Shown: piece after piece, positions 12,203 through 23,215 of the stretch
Layout of the letters: the number at the start of each line of letters is the position of its first letter
Numbering within the stretch: the stretch's first letter is position 1
Assembly: GCF_011397635.1 (NCBI RefSeq)
Contig: NC_064758.1
Coordinates: 22,589,513 to 22,653,512, forward strand
Length of the DNA stretch: 64,000 nt
Direction: 5' to 3'
From: Epinephelus fuscoguttatus
Taxonomy: Eukaryota > Chordata > Actinopteri > Perciformes > Serranidae
Program-made: the position numbers and the translations under genes
The notes under the pieces: generated by a model
Told to the model about the DNA's origin: nothing
Databases searched by the model: none
What the model saw: only the letters and a program-made list of their open reading frames with translations

Positions 12203-12432
12203 TTTCAAGGCATTAGCTATACAGATGAATTTAAAATGTTCTCTCGACTCTCCTCCCCTTAGAGCTCCGCTATCTGCCACGAACTGACATTTCCTGTCAA
12301 AGATGGATTCTAATGGTTTGATTTTCAAATCTAAAAGGGAAATGTCTCTTTGATTAAGTTGCCCTATGTCTGCATCCATATGTGTTTCAAGATAAAGAAT
12401 GCCTGTGACACTACAGATAGCCTGTAAAAAAA

Positions 12433-12897
12433 AGTGTTAAAGAGGAGCTCCACCCATTTTCAGAATGCATACATTTTATTCCAACTCTCCCAAATCCAAA
12501 AGCTAGAGCGATAAAACTCAAATTTGCAATGTCATGGGTTTTAAATTCTGGAGCTGCTCCACTGACAATGAATTGGGGAAAATGCTCTAGATGACACTGA
12601 GAGCACCCAGGGGAATGTTCTGGGTATATGGGTACATTTTGTGTTTCAGAGAACACGACAGTAAAATAAAGCTCATTTTTGGTAACAAAGGAAACAAACA
12701 TTGTGTGGCTCCACAAAATCAGACTCCTGTTCATTGACTATGGAACAGCTCCAGACTTGGACATCACAAGTTTAAGACTTCTCTGGTTTCTGGTTTGAGC
12801 GAGAATAGTTTCATATTCGCAAATATTGACTGAACTTTTCTAGGCCATGGAAATAATATTTTGGAATTCCTAATTTAGGCAGTGTTCCCCTTTAAGG
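12433..12897. mobile_element. MITE with TTAAAG ends
   Basis: The left end TTAAAGAGGAGCTCC faces the right end GTGTTCCCCTTTAAGG, whose reverse complement starts CCTTAAAGGGGAACAC. About 465 bp, non-coding. The rest of the larp4-asb8 gap (11795-13800) shows nothing beyond this and the neighbouring MITE. Confidence 0.6.
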
Positions 12898-13799
12898 TCA
12901 TTAAGTCAGTAATGGATAAAACAAAGCAAAAATGTAGTTTTGTGACAGTTGGGTTAAGGGCAAAATACAGTCTGAAACCACAAGATACTCAGTTTATTAT
13001 CACAGGAGTTGAAGAAAAGCAGCCAAGCCTGACAACTGACAGACTGTAAGTTGGAGGTGTTTGGTATTTATGCTTAAAAATTATGTAAACAATTAATTAT
13101 AAAAATAGTTACTGGGCAAGACTGACAAATTGATTAGTCAACTAATATTTCATCTTCAATTTGATCAGCTCCAAAACCATCTGGCTCATGATACCTGGTG
13201 ATTATAAAATGTTCTGTCAAAATCAGGATGCAGATGGATAATGAGCGTCTGGACCTGGATGTTAATGAAGAAGTGCTGAAAGCTGGTTAATCAAGTGACA
13301 AAACTGATCTCAGCACATTTTAATGATCGAGTAATCAAAGAAATAACACCCAGTTCTTTCAGCATTTGCTTCTCAAATGGGATCATTTGCTTGTTCTCTC
13401 TGTGTTAAATATTCATGTAATCTGAACTGTCGGTGACAAAAATCATTAGTTTGATGACGTCATAACTTCTCAGCTGTTTTCGCCCCTTTCTGACATTTTG
13501 TGTCCACGGGCCCAGACGACATTATGCAACTATGACTTTATAAAACTTGAAAACATAAATGTTTATAGTCTGTGGCTCGTTGGTTTGGCTGTCCACCAGG
13601 GGCTGCCTGCCTGACCTGTCAGTCTTCAGTGATTTGTGAAGCCACTTGTTCGATTGTACCTTAACATGGTCATGGGCTGGAGGCATTCACAGCACGCTGT
13701 TGGTTGGCGGTGTGGACATACATGGCTATTTTTGGAAAGTAAGTACACTCGGTAAAGACGAGCCTTCGAGGCAGACATGGTAAAAGCCGGTACTCGCAG

Positions 13800-13983
13800 A
13801 ATATATCAAACTATGTGAAGTTAAAGCAGAGCAGCCGTTGGGGTCGGTTCAGTTTAAATACAGGGGAACAGGAGCTCGAGGCAGAGGGCGTGGCCGAGCG
13901 AGCTCTGACGCTTTGTGTTTATGGCGAACGAGCAGTAGTCAATACGGTAACCCGACAGACCTTCAAACCGTGGACCAAAAACG
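13800..13983 (+). promoter_or_regulatory. asb8: asb8 promoter and non-coding first exon (inferred)
   Basis: A local CpG-rich patch contains a GC/KLF-type box GGGCGTGGC (13886-13894). A good splice donor (CG|GTACGT) falls at 13983/13984. The next acceptor that leads into the coding start is at 15219-15220 (exon from 15221). The start site is not visible; the exon is inferred from the donor and base composition. Confidence 0.5.
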
Positions 13984-15220
13984 GTACGTTGTCTAAGTAG
14001 CATCGGTAATTTATCAACGATTGATGCGAAAATAATTTGAAAGAGCGCTCACAAGTGTTTCAAGTGAATGTCATTTGCTTTTTTTCACCTACGAGAGTCG
14101 ATTGTTCCTAGCATCTCGATGCTAACGTTAGCTTGCTAGCTAGCTAACTTAGTGTTAGCTGCCGGTGGAAAATGTAGCCAGGGATATTTTTTTTACTCTG
14201 AACCAGCCCAGCACCGTCAATCGGCTCTTATAATTTGTATATTGCAATTATTCAGCTATTTTTAAAGGTGTCATTTGGTTTAAAACGTGCACCACGTTTT
14301 TTTCCTCTTTTGTTGTGGAGCATATTCTAGTCAGATGAGCTAGCGTTAGCTGTCAGCGACAGTCATTTGTTTACCTCTAGTTACTTGCATGGCTAATAAT
14401 CTGCTGCCAGACATCTGTCGGGCCACTTTGATGAAGCAGCAACCGCAGAATAACGTTATGCATCGGCTCATGATAGTACACGCAAACACCATCCAGATTG
14501 CATGGGCAGAGCAGATATTGTGTCCTTTCGCTTTTTATTTAACCCCAAAACAATTGTGATTAAAGAACAGGGAAAATATGTTAATTTGTCAAATGTTACC
14601 AGTGTTCATTTTGGTAATTAAAGTTATCATTTGTGGTTGTTATCATGCATGGGTGCATGAAATTTCGATCTTAAGATCAACAAATAAATTCCTCGAGATC
14701 ATTGGTCTTGGAAAATTGACATGTGAATTTAAAAAAATAGGTTGGATATATGACAGACTCCCAGATAAAGGGAGATTCCTCTGGAGCCCCAATATTCAAT
14801 GTAAGTCGCCTTAGAAGACCTGACAATGTACTGCCAATGTAATTCTACATTAAAGGAATACTTTTCTACAATATGTGCACATTTATTTGTCACAATCAAA
14901 CGACACTTTGATCGTGATATTTCATGGGGAAGGTCACTAACTTTGCAACAATGTACTTTGGAAACCTCTGATCAAATTGTGTAAATGGAATAAATGCATT
15001 TCTATATTAAAAAATGTATGACATAATCATGTGACATACACTCCTTTCCACTACCTAACAAGAAGTCTAATCACCCCAAAAAAATCCTGAGGGACCATTC
15101 AATTTTTTTTTTTTAAATTTTTTTTTTTTTTTTAATTATTATTATTATTATTATTTTTTAACAATTCTTTTAAGGTCCAGAGATCTCCATTAACCCCAAC
15201 TTCTTGGAAATGTGTTTCAG
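13984..15220 (+). other. asb8: asb8 intron 1
   Basis: No gene. It holds the perfect palindrome GCTAACGTTAGC (14121-14132), then GCTAGCTAGCTAAC and GCTAGCGTTAGC (14339-14350), and a T-rich/ATT tract at about 15103-15160. A 78-codon open frame at 14578-14814 lacks any recognisable feature. Confidence 0.5.
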
Positions 15221-15268
15221 TGTGCTGTAGTGTCACCCCGGCCCGGGTGCCATGGTCCTCAGTTACAC

Positions 15269-17129
15269 ATGAGCTCTACTATGTGGTACATCATGCAAAG
15301 CATTCAAAGTAAATACTCTTTGTCTGAGCGGCTCATCCGCACCATTGCTGCCATCCGCTCATTCCCACATGACAATGTGGAGGATCTCATTCGTAAGGTA
15401 GGCCTGCTCATCTTCCAGTCCAACTTCAAACAAATAACATCCCTTAGCTCCAACAGTTATGTTGACATTATTTATCTTCTGTATGCCCTAAGGGAGCTGA
15501 TGTGAACCGGATGCATGGCACACTTAAGCCCCTGCACTGCGCCTGTATGGTCGCTGATGCTGACTGTGTGGAGCTGCTGCTGGAGAAGGGTGCAGAGGTA
15601 TGTCATGGATAACTCCTACAAACAGGACCACTCCTCATAGCATACCACAAGGTTTGAAATTAGTTTACTACCTTCCAGAAAGCCACTGTATGATATGAAA
15701 GTCAATGCACAGAGAGTTGAATCTTAGCTAATTATCGCACTAAACATCAGGGCACGACAAATGTGTCAGCGGGACCTGTTTTTAAAATGCTTTCCTGTTG
15801 GCATTTTCAAGAAAGTTTTAACATCTGAAATTTAATAATACGTGCAAAAAAACATGCAAAAATCAAACACAGTATGTAGACAAACAACTTGCAGTTAGCA
15901 AACATGCAACCAAAATTATGAGAATGAGAATTCAGTAAATTTTGCCACTAGAAGTTTGCTGTTTGACAGTCAACTCTCTAGTGTCAGATGTTTATACTTA
16001 ACACTTAAAAACAACAACAACAAAACAACATAATGAAATTCAACAGCAACATGTCTTTTAGAAATACCATTATTAGTCATTATTAGTCAGATAATCACTA
16101 TTTGGTAAAAAGTAATTCCGTATTTTATTTTATTTTATTTTTTTACTTTGAGTGAACCAAGCCTCTGATTGTAGGGCTCTGGTTTTGTGTCGGTGCGAGC
16201 AGCACAACAACAGCTTGGTATTTTCCTAACCTTGAAATTCTCTTTGCTCGTCTGTGTGATATTTTGGTGGCCAACAACCACACCCTCTGATCTATATTGC
16301 ACTTCAGCAAGCCCTCTCACACTCTGTGCTGCTGCACATACTTGTGCACATACCAAAACATCAAGTACATAGTCCATGCACCTCAGATGTACCACTTTGT
16401 GCAGGCCATTCTGCTTGCACAGTTAAAATATGGCACAAAGTGTTGTTAACTCCTTAGCATAACATTGCTATTTGCATTACATTTCCTTATCAGGTGAATG
16501 CTTTGGATGGATATAACCGCACAGCACTGCACTATGCAGCTGAGAAGGACGAGAGCTGTGTGGAGCTGCTGTTGGAGTATGGGGCCCAGCCAAATGCCCT
16601 GGACGGCAACAAGGACACTCCACTTCACTGGGCCGCCTTTAAAGATAACCCAGAGTGTGTGAGGGCCTTGCTGGAGAGCGGGGCCTGTCCTAATGCCCGG
16701 GACTACAACAATGACACGCCCTTGAGCTGGGCAGCAATGAAGGGTAACCTAGAGAGTGTAAAAGTGCTTTTGGACTACGGAGCCCAGGTTCATGTGACAA
16801 ACCTGAAGGGCCAGACCCCTATCTCTCGACTGGTGGCCCTGTTGGCCCGGGGCCTGGGTACTGAACAGGAGGAGGAGTGCTTGGAGCTGCTGTGCCGGGC
16901 AGCAGGGCGGTTTGAAATCCGACGGGCTGATGGCACCCCTCCCAGGGAGCTGAGTAAGGATCCTCAGCTGCTGGCTAGGCTGACCAACATGGTGGCTCAT
17001 GCACCCACGCTCCGCTCTCTTGCACGCTGTGCTGTCCGGCAGAGTCTTGGTGTTCAGTTCCTCCCCACGGCTGTTAAAGAGCTTCCTCTACCAGAGACTA
17101 TCAAAGACTATTTGCTGCTGAGAGACTGA
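15269..17129 (+). CDS. asb8: Ankyrin repeat and SOCS box protein 8 (ASB8)
   Basis: ASB8 is a substrate receptor of a Cullin-5/Elongin B-C ubiquitin ligase. Exons: 15269-15397, 15493-15597, 16494-17129, all GT-AG and in frame, total 289 residues against 288 for human ASB8. The start MSSTMWYIMQSIQSKYSLSE matches the human start almost exactly, which fixes the ATG at 15269. Four ankyrin repeats are visible: KPLHCACMVADADCVELLL, then TALHYAAEKDESCVELLL, TPLHWAAFKDNPECVRALL and TPLSWAAMKGNLESVKVLL. The C-terminal SOCS box covers about residues 251-289, with a BC-box-like SLARCAVRQSLG and a Cul5-box-like LPLPETIKDYLL. The exon 1/2 junction gives IRK-GADVN where human has IRG-GADVN; the acceptor (15491-15492) is preceded by a modest pyrimidine tract but restores the conserved frame. 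Confidence 0.97.
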
Positions 17130-17240
17130 GGTGATGAAACCATTGGGGAGCTCTCAGACATCGCTGATTATTAGACAGCTTATCACACAGCGTTTACTGG
17201 CAAGGAAGTGTCTCCAATAAATTATAGGATGTTGTCAAAC
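17130..17240 (+). other. asb8: asb8 3' UTR with poly(A) signal
   Basis: AATAAA at 17216-17221, about 90 nt after the stop, is the first hexamer. Transcripts could extend further, since A/T-rich sequence with other AATAAA-like words continues to about 17.5 kb. Confidence 0.6.
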
Positions 17241-18734
17241 AGTGGCCCTCATTTATCAAACTTCTCACAAATAAATACAGATTTCTGTCCCAGGATACAC
17301 GTACAAACCTCTCCAAATCTTTTTTTATTATGTGGTGGTTGGAGAAGCAGTGTGTCTTTGAAATTTTAAATACTTATGATTAATTTTACATAGGCAAAAT
17401 TTGCAGCAAGTATTTAATGGTATATCTTAAGAAATGAATTGAATACTATTATGGTTTGTCACAGATCATGAAAAAATGTTGAGTTGGCTGGTAAAATAAA
17501 TATATGCTCATTGAAAGATTAAAATAAAATTTAAGATAGGGTTATGAATGAGGGCTAATGTCTCATGGTGCAGGCTATCGAGAGGATACAGTTTCTGATG
17601 TAGTGCTCAGGAACAAAAGTTATGAAGTGTATATGATAGTTGGAGTGGCCATCTTTCTCTCAGTGATGTCTCAGTGAACTCACAATGCAATCATTTTTGC
17701 AATATTAAGGAAAAACAAATAATAATAATAATAAAAAAAAACACTCTTGATCAGAGCAGAAAAAGATTGTGCCAGATGGGAACCATTTTATTTATCTAGA
17801 AGCAACGTAATGTTGCAGAATATTATCATTGGTTAAACAAAATGTGCCAGGCACACTAATCTTGCCTCTATCTAGCCCTCTGGAAATGTGCAGCGCTGAT
17901 AAAAGTGATGTCAACATGCCTGCTGTCATATGTCATGTACTATTTATTTGGGCTTTGTTTTAAAGGATGCAGTTGCCAAGGAGGAATAAAATGTTCTTTT
18001 TTTATGACAGATCTTTGTAGTCTTAACTTGCAACAGTGTGGGTTTTCAAAGGTGCTCCCAGGTCCAAATTTGTTTAAAGCATATGTTTAAAAAATACTTT
18101 ATTTTAAATTAAATGTTTAAATGTTACAACCATGAAACGGCATGATTACTAAGTTAATGTCCTTTAGTGAAAGACTCACTAAGTAAGCTTGCAAGATGTA
18201 TTTACGTTTGTAATGGCATCTGTCTGAAATCTGACCAATTTTGTGCTTGATTTTGTTTGCTTGTTCTGTTTCTGTAAACAATTAACCCCTTAGATCACGT
18301 CTTGTGTACACCTGCAAAAGTGCTTTTTTCTTTGTCAATGAAAGTAAATGCCTTTATATTCCGTTCATTTTCTTCTTTTCATTGCTCTTCACAAAAATGG
18401 TGAAATTAAGGTGCTTAAATGAAAAGCTATATTACATCCAACAAATCAGAAATACTGCCACAAGCAGCAATGAGCAAGGTACAAGCAGACTGCAAACTTC
18501 AACGTTATAGGACCTCGACTGACACTTGAAAACATATCACTTGCATGAATTGCTACATCATTGGCAAGTAGGACTTGGCCCCCTGGGGGCTCTGTATCCC
18601 AAAGAAGGTGTCTTCCTGAAAAAGCCACTGGGGAAACATGGTTTTTCACACACCTCCTTGCAAGCTGAGACAGTGACATCACATTTCTTTTGGAAACTTA
18701 ACATGCTTACAACAGTTAAAATGCTGTAACTGCA

Positions 18735-19125
18735 TATATAACTGTAAAGGCCTGTAGATGATCCTGACAAAGTTTTGGGACGATTGGCCCAATGGTTTCT
18801 AACGAGATCTCAACAATAGGGTTTTGAGAAAGAGTCACAAAACTTCCATTGCAACAATTTTAAATTTAGGCCAAGCAGTTTGAGATAATGACAGAAACAT
18901 GGACTTGATTGTTAGAGTGCCACCTTGAGGTCAATGAGTGCCATTTCATGTCCCTGAGTAGGGGGTGGAATTTGCAGCCCACCTGCCAATTTTGGTCACT
19001 TTCGGTCTTGAGGTTTTTCCTGCACGAACACTTTTAGCTGACGAAAAAAAGATGAAGAAGAAGCAACAATGGCAGAAAAACAACAGGGCTCCAGCAGGAA
19101 GTATTGCTGCTTGGACTTCTAATTA
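18735..19125 (+). repeat. Degenerate LINE 3'-tail-like repeat
   Basis: The pattern resembles a common fish dispersed repeat: 'tgacaaagttttgggacgat' near 18765, a purine-rich GAAGAAGAAG stretch near 19052, then AACAACAGGGCTCCAGCAGG and an end with CTTGGACTTCTAATTA. No coding part remains. The family assignment comes from memory. Confidence 0.4.
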
Positions 19126-19554
19126 AACACATCTTCTTTTCAGGACTGAATACAGCTGTGATCACTTAAAGCCTGTCAGGAGCGTTACTTGGAGCTGTTT
19201 TGAAGTTATTGAAATACTGGAGACCTTGAGACCTTGTGATGTAAGAGGGGGCAGTAAGAAACAGCTTAACAGGGATTTTAGATTTATTTTGAATATATGA
19301 AAAATGCATTTTTCTTTGTATGAACACTGGTGACTTTGGCAAAGCATTAAGAATAGCTGATTGTATTTTGCTTTTACATTAGTCTTTAATTCCCAAACCT
19401 CTCCTGGAGTACCTCTTGCCCTGCATGTTTCTTTCCCTGCTCCAACACAGCTTATTTAAAGGATCACTTCATTGTCAAGTCCTGAACCTGCTTAATAACA
19501 AGCTGACCATTGGGTGTGAATGCTGGAAGTATTCACACCTATCACACATTATTG

Positions 19555-20070
19555 TTCTTATTCAACTTTTCAGTGACATTTATACTGACTGTCATCTATT
19601 CCTTTGACTTTACTTTCTGACACATTTAACCAAGCAGTTCAGTGTAGCATCATCTTTTCAGCAATCCTTAAAATATTCCACATATTTTATACATTATTGG
19701 TATTATTTAACTTTTAAAACCAGCAGTTAAGTTTAGCATCAGCTTAAAATGTACAATATTGCACATCTTTCTTACATTATTGTAGTGACATTTAAGCTAT
19801 ACTATTTAAACACATTACGCTTGTCACCTATTCCTTAAACTTTACTTTCTTACACATCTAAGCCAGCAGTTCAGTGTAGCATCAGCTTTTCAGCAAACCT
19901 TAAATTATTCCACTTCTTTCATATATTATTGTTATAATTCAACTTTTAAAGCCAGCAATTAAGTTTTGCATCAGCTTAAAGAGAACTTACAATATTGCAC
20001 ATCTTTCATATTAGTACTATTTAAATTTTCAGTGACATTTAGGCTATACTATTTAAACACATTTCACTTT
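19555..20070 (+). repeat. Nested minisatellite, about 231-bp unit, two copies plus partial
   Basis: TTTACTTTCT...ACACAT starts a unit at 19609 and again at 19841. Within each unit a motif of the form CAGCAGTTCAGTGTAGCATC occurs twice (as AGTTCAGTGTAGCATC and AGTTAAGTTTAGCATC), so the unit itself looks like a doubled ancestor of about 115 bp. A partial unit precedes the first. Confidence 0.7.
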
Positions 20071-20816
20071 TTCAACTAGCATCCACACAACATTTCTTCA
20101 GAAACTGCCTCTGACTCTGGTTTAAATCAGCTTTGTTGGAGCAGGGAGTGATCTCAAATGTGCAGGACAGAGGGTACTCCCGGACACTGCTTTACAGGAA
20201 CACAGAAGTCAACTCGAGCACGGTCAGTTCTCAGATTATCCACTGGAGGTCTCTCTAAGCTTGTCCCTGAATTCACATTTATTGTCTCGTTAAAAGGCCT
20301 CTGAGTGAGATGTTTTGTGTGGTTTGTATATTGGAGGAAAATTGTGATGTTACGTAACAGTTGCTGTGGATTACATCAGATGCCTCGTCTTTAATACTTC
20401 ATGTATTCTCAAACATACAACAAAAGCTGATTAAGCATATTCTTAAATTGAACCATTGCATCTTGTTTTATGTTTATGCATTAATAATATTTTGGCCTGT
20501 TGTTGTAGGCTTGTATACAGTGCTGCCTCATACTGCCACAGTCAGGACGTTCACTTCCAAGGAAAGAGAATAGGGTGAGAATATCAGGAAGGAAACCACG
20601 GTGAGAGGGGAAAGACCCCCCTCGTTTTGTTCATTCAACTACTTCCTTTTATCGTGTGAATTGTGACACATTGTGCAACAGTAATTTAAGCTGAGATTTT
20701 ATTTTAAAAATCTAAAGAAATATATTTTAATCAGTTAAATAGCAAAGGGCAAAATAGTATCTACAAAGTGTTCCTCTGTGTGTGGCAGCACTGTACATTC
20801 TGATGGCTCAGAAATA

Positions 20817-20945
20817 ACTTGAATCAATTTTATTTATATAGCCTAAGATCACAAAATCACAAATTGCCCTGAATGGGGATTTACAATCAGTACAGCATAG
20901 GATACCCTCTATCCTTAGACTCTTAGTCTGGATAAGAAAAACTCC
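20817..20945 (+). repeat. SINE-like fragment (TTTATTTATATAGCC family)
   Basis: CAATTTTATTTATATAGCC, then CACAAATTGCCCTGAATGGG, ACAATCAGTACAGCAT and a final GAAAAACTCCCCCAG follow a common fish short-repeat pattern. A related copy lies at 51286-51385. Confidence 0.6.
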
Positions 20946-21332
20946 CCCAGTGACAAGTTCAACTTCTAATGAGCTTTTTAAGAAAATAATTTAATTATAT
21001 GCACTCTACTTCTTATAAGGACACACATTTAATTTATTACAAGCTAACATATCACCCACCCATAAAGATAATGATGTCTTTGGTGATTGTCTTGGACAGT
21101 TTACTACTATGAGGGTAATTCTTTAATCATGAAGCCAATTTACAAAATAATTTTCTTTTTTTCACAGTCTCAGAAAGTGACTTTTATGTGATTTAACTTC
21201 ACTAAAATGTCCTATGAAAGGGGATTCTGCTAGACAGCTATACATTTGATTAACTGAATTGGTTATTTTGGTATAAACATTAATGTACTTTTTTACTTTT
21301 TATGTAAGTATTGATTACATTGATGTTTGTTA

Positions 21333-21333
<1 letters not shown>

Positions 21334-21392
<59 letters not shown>
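21334..21392 (+). repeat. GT microsatellite
   Basis: About 29 uninterrupted GT dinucleotides. Confidence 0.97.
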
Positions 21393-21394
<2 letters not shown>

Positions 21395-21511
21395 ATATTT
21401 TTGCATTTCCTTCATGTTGTAGACTATACAATGGTTAAATAGTAGTAGCCTTATAGATATTTAATATGAGAACTGTTCTTCCAGTTCACTACAAGGGAGC
21501 TGGGGAGACTG

Positions 21512-22463
21512 GGGACAGTTGCAGTGCGGGACAGTTGCAACAGCTCTTACAGCTCTTATTCCTCCAATTAGAAACATGCTAGACATTTTGGAGGTATATA
21601 GGTAATTTTTTTTTACTACTACTACTTGTGACATCGTTACCATGTATGCAGGTCAGTGTGTCTACCCTGCACGTGGTGTTCTGCAACCAAGTTAAGCAGC
21701 CATTTTAAAACAGATCACGCATCAGTATTTTCCAACATGCATAAGTCATTTTAATTAGCCTACACAAAAGGATAGTTCATCCAGATATATAAAATTGTCA
21801 ACTGTTATCTGCTACATTAGCATATTGATGCCATTACAAAATATAAAATGAGATTACGTTAGCCTACATTTATACATACACAAGTCATTGTCAGTTACAT
21901 AATCGTTGGAGTTAATGTAATAGCATGATCATGTAATTATTTTATATTAACATAACCTTATTATTTTAATGGTCCATTAGTAAAGAATAAGGCATTACGA
22001 TTTATTAAACAGTAATGAATAAATAATAATAAGTAGAAATTTTATCCTGTTTGTTTTCAGTATGCCAAGTGATGAAAAGGTTACTAACAGAGGAGTCTCC
22101 ACAAACAAAACCCAATAACTGTAATTTGATAAAGAAAATTACTAAATAAATCAATAATGCTATTATATCATTGTACACCAATGCATACTTTCAGCCATCT
22201 ATGCTTATTAAGACAAAAAGCAAAAGTTAATTTGTGAAATTTAATGTATTTTTAACATGTTGCAACTGTCCCCAGGGTTGGGGTCAGTGGCAAAGTCTCA
22301 CTTCTTCCATTCAAACAAATATTGTGTGTGATATGTCATATATAAACATGTAGTATGGGTAATTAGCAGACAGATTTAAGTTTAATATATAAAAGTTTGT
22401 TGGTGCAGTCCAAGTAGTCTCAGAGCAACTGAGAGAAATGCAAAAAGTGTTGCAACTGTCCTC
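21512..22463. mobile_element. Possible DNA element bounded by GGGACAGTTGCAAC inverted repeats
   Basis: The motif GGACAGTTGCA occurs twice in + orientation (near 21513 and 21530) and its complement GTTGCAACTGTCC occurs twice downstream (22259-22271 and 22449-22461). The interior is A/T-rich and non-coding. The arrangement fits a miniature transposon with doubled or nested ends. The true termini and target duplication are not resolved. Confidence 0.4.
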
Positions 22464-23049
22464 CAGTCAACATTTGTATGTAGGGCCCAAGTGGGTCGTT
22501 AACAGGATAAAAATTTTTGGGCTCATACCCACTTAGTACCCAGTTGCCCTGTGGGGTCCACTTGGGTAAAGCCATCCATGTGGGCAACTGGCATGGGGCC
22601 AATATGGAACCCATGGAAAATCTCAGTCTCCTGTACTTTGTAGATTAGAAGATGAAATCCTTATTGTTATGAATATTTAAAACACACAAACATGAAACAA
22701 ACAAAAAGATATCGTTCAGAGTGGCAGAACTGGCTGCTGTTATCTGATTTTACATACTTTTTAACGTGTTGAATTCCGTGACCGGACTGAGCTAAACGTC
22801 TTCATCATTCAGTATCACAATCTTCATTTTGATGGCTGCCACTTAACACGTGCCTGTCTAGTGTTTATACAGTTAGAATTTTTTTTATAGTGAAAGCGCA
22901 GGGGTACCCCCTAAACAGCTCTAAACTACCACGTGTTGGGGACACAGCTGTTGCATCTTTCTCCGGTATCTACACTGGCCTAGGTAATATTCTCCAGTGT
23001 ATACACTGAGGTCAAATCTCCTCGGTATTTAAATATTAAAGGACAAACG

Positions 23050-23215
23050 AAAGAACTGTTGAAACACAGTAGAGAAATCGACGTCTCGACCAAGTTCTGT
23101 GTTAACGGCTGGGCACGAGAACTGAGCTGAATTCTCGCGATGACTTGACGTCGAGGGGAGTGTCAAATTCCAAGAGAGAGGAGAGGAGAGGGGAGCCAGA
23201 GAGAGGGGCGCAAGG
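23050..23215 (+). promoter_or_regulatory. atf7: atf7 promoter and non-coding first exon (inferred)
   Basis: A CpG-bearing, TATA-less stretch holds TCTCGCGA (23133-23140), a motif of many housekeeping promoters, and TGACGTCG (23146-23153), close to the CRE TGACGTCA. A GA-rich leader ends in a strong donor (GG|GTGAGT at 23215/23216). The next acceptor that leads to the ATF7 start is 28953-28954. The exon start is unknown. Confidence 0.5.

Larger units (their letters stand above)
17241..23050. other. asb8-atf7 intergenic region, no gene
   Basis: About 5.8 kb without any supportable exon on either strand. It contains the repeats listed separately (LINE-tail-like 18735-19125, minisatellite 19555-20070, SINE-like 20817-20945, GT array 21334-21392, inverted-repeat element 21512-22463) and a short AAT tract near 17717-17735. 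Confidence 0.6.

Noticed and set aside
14578-14814. 78-codon open frame in asb8 intron 1
   Set aside because: Hydrophobic by base composition only; no signal of constraint and it lies in an intron.
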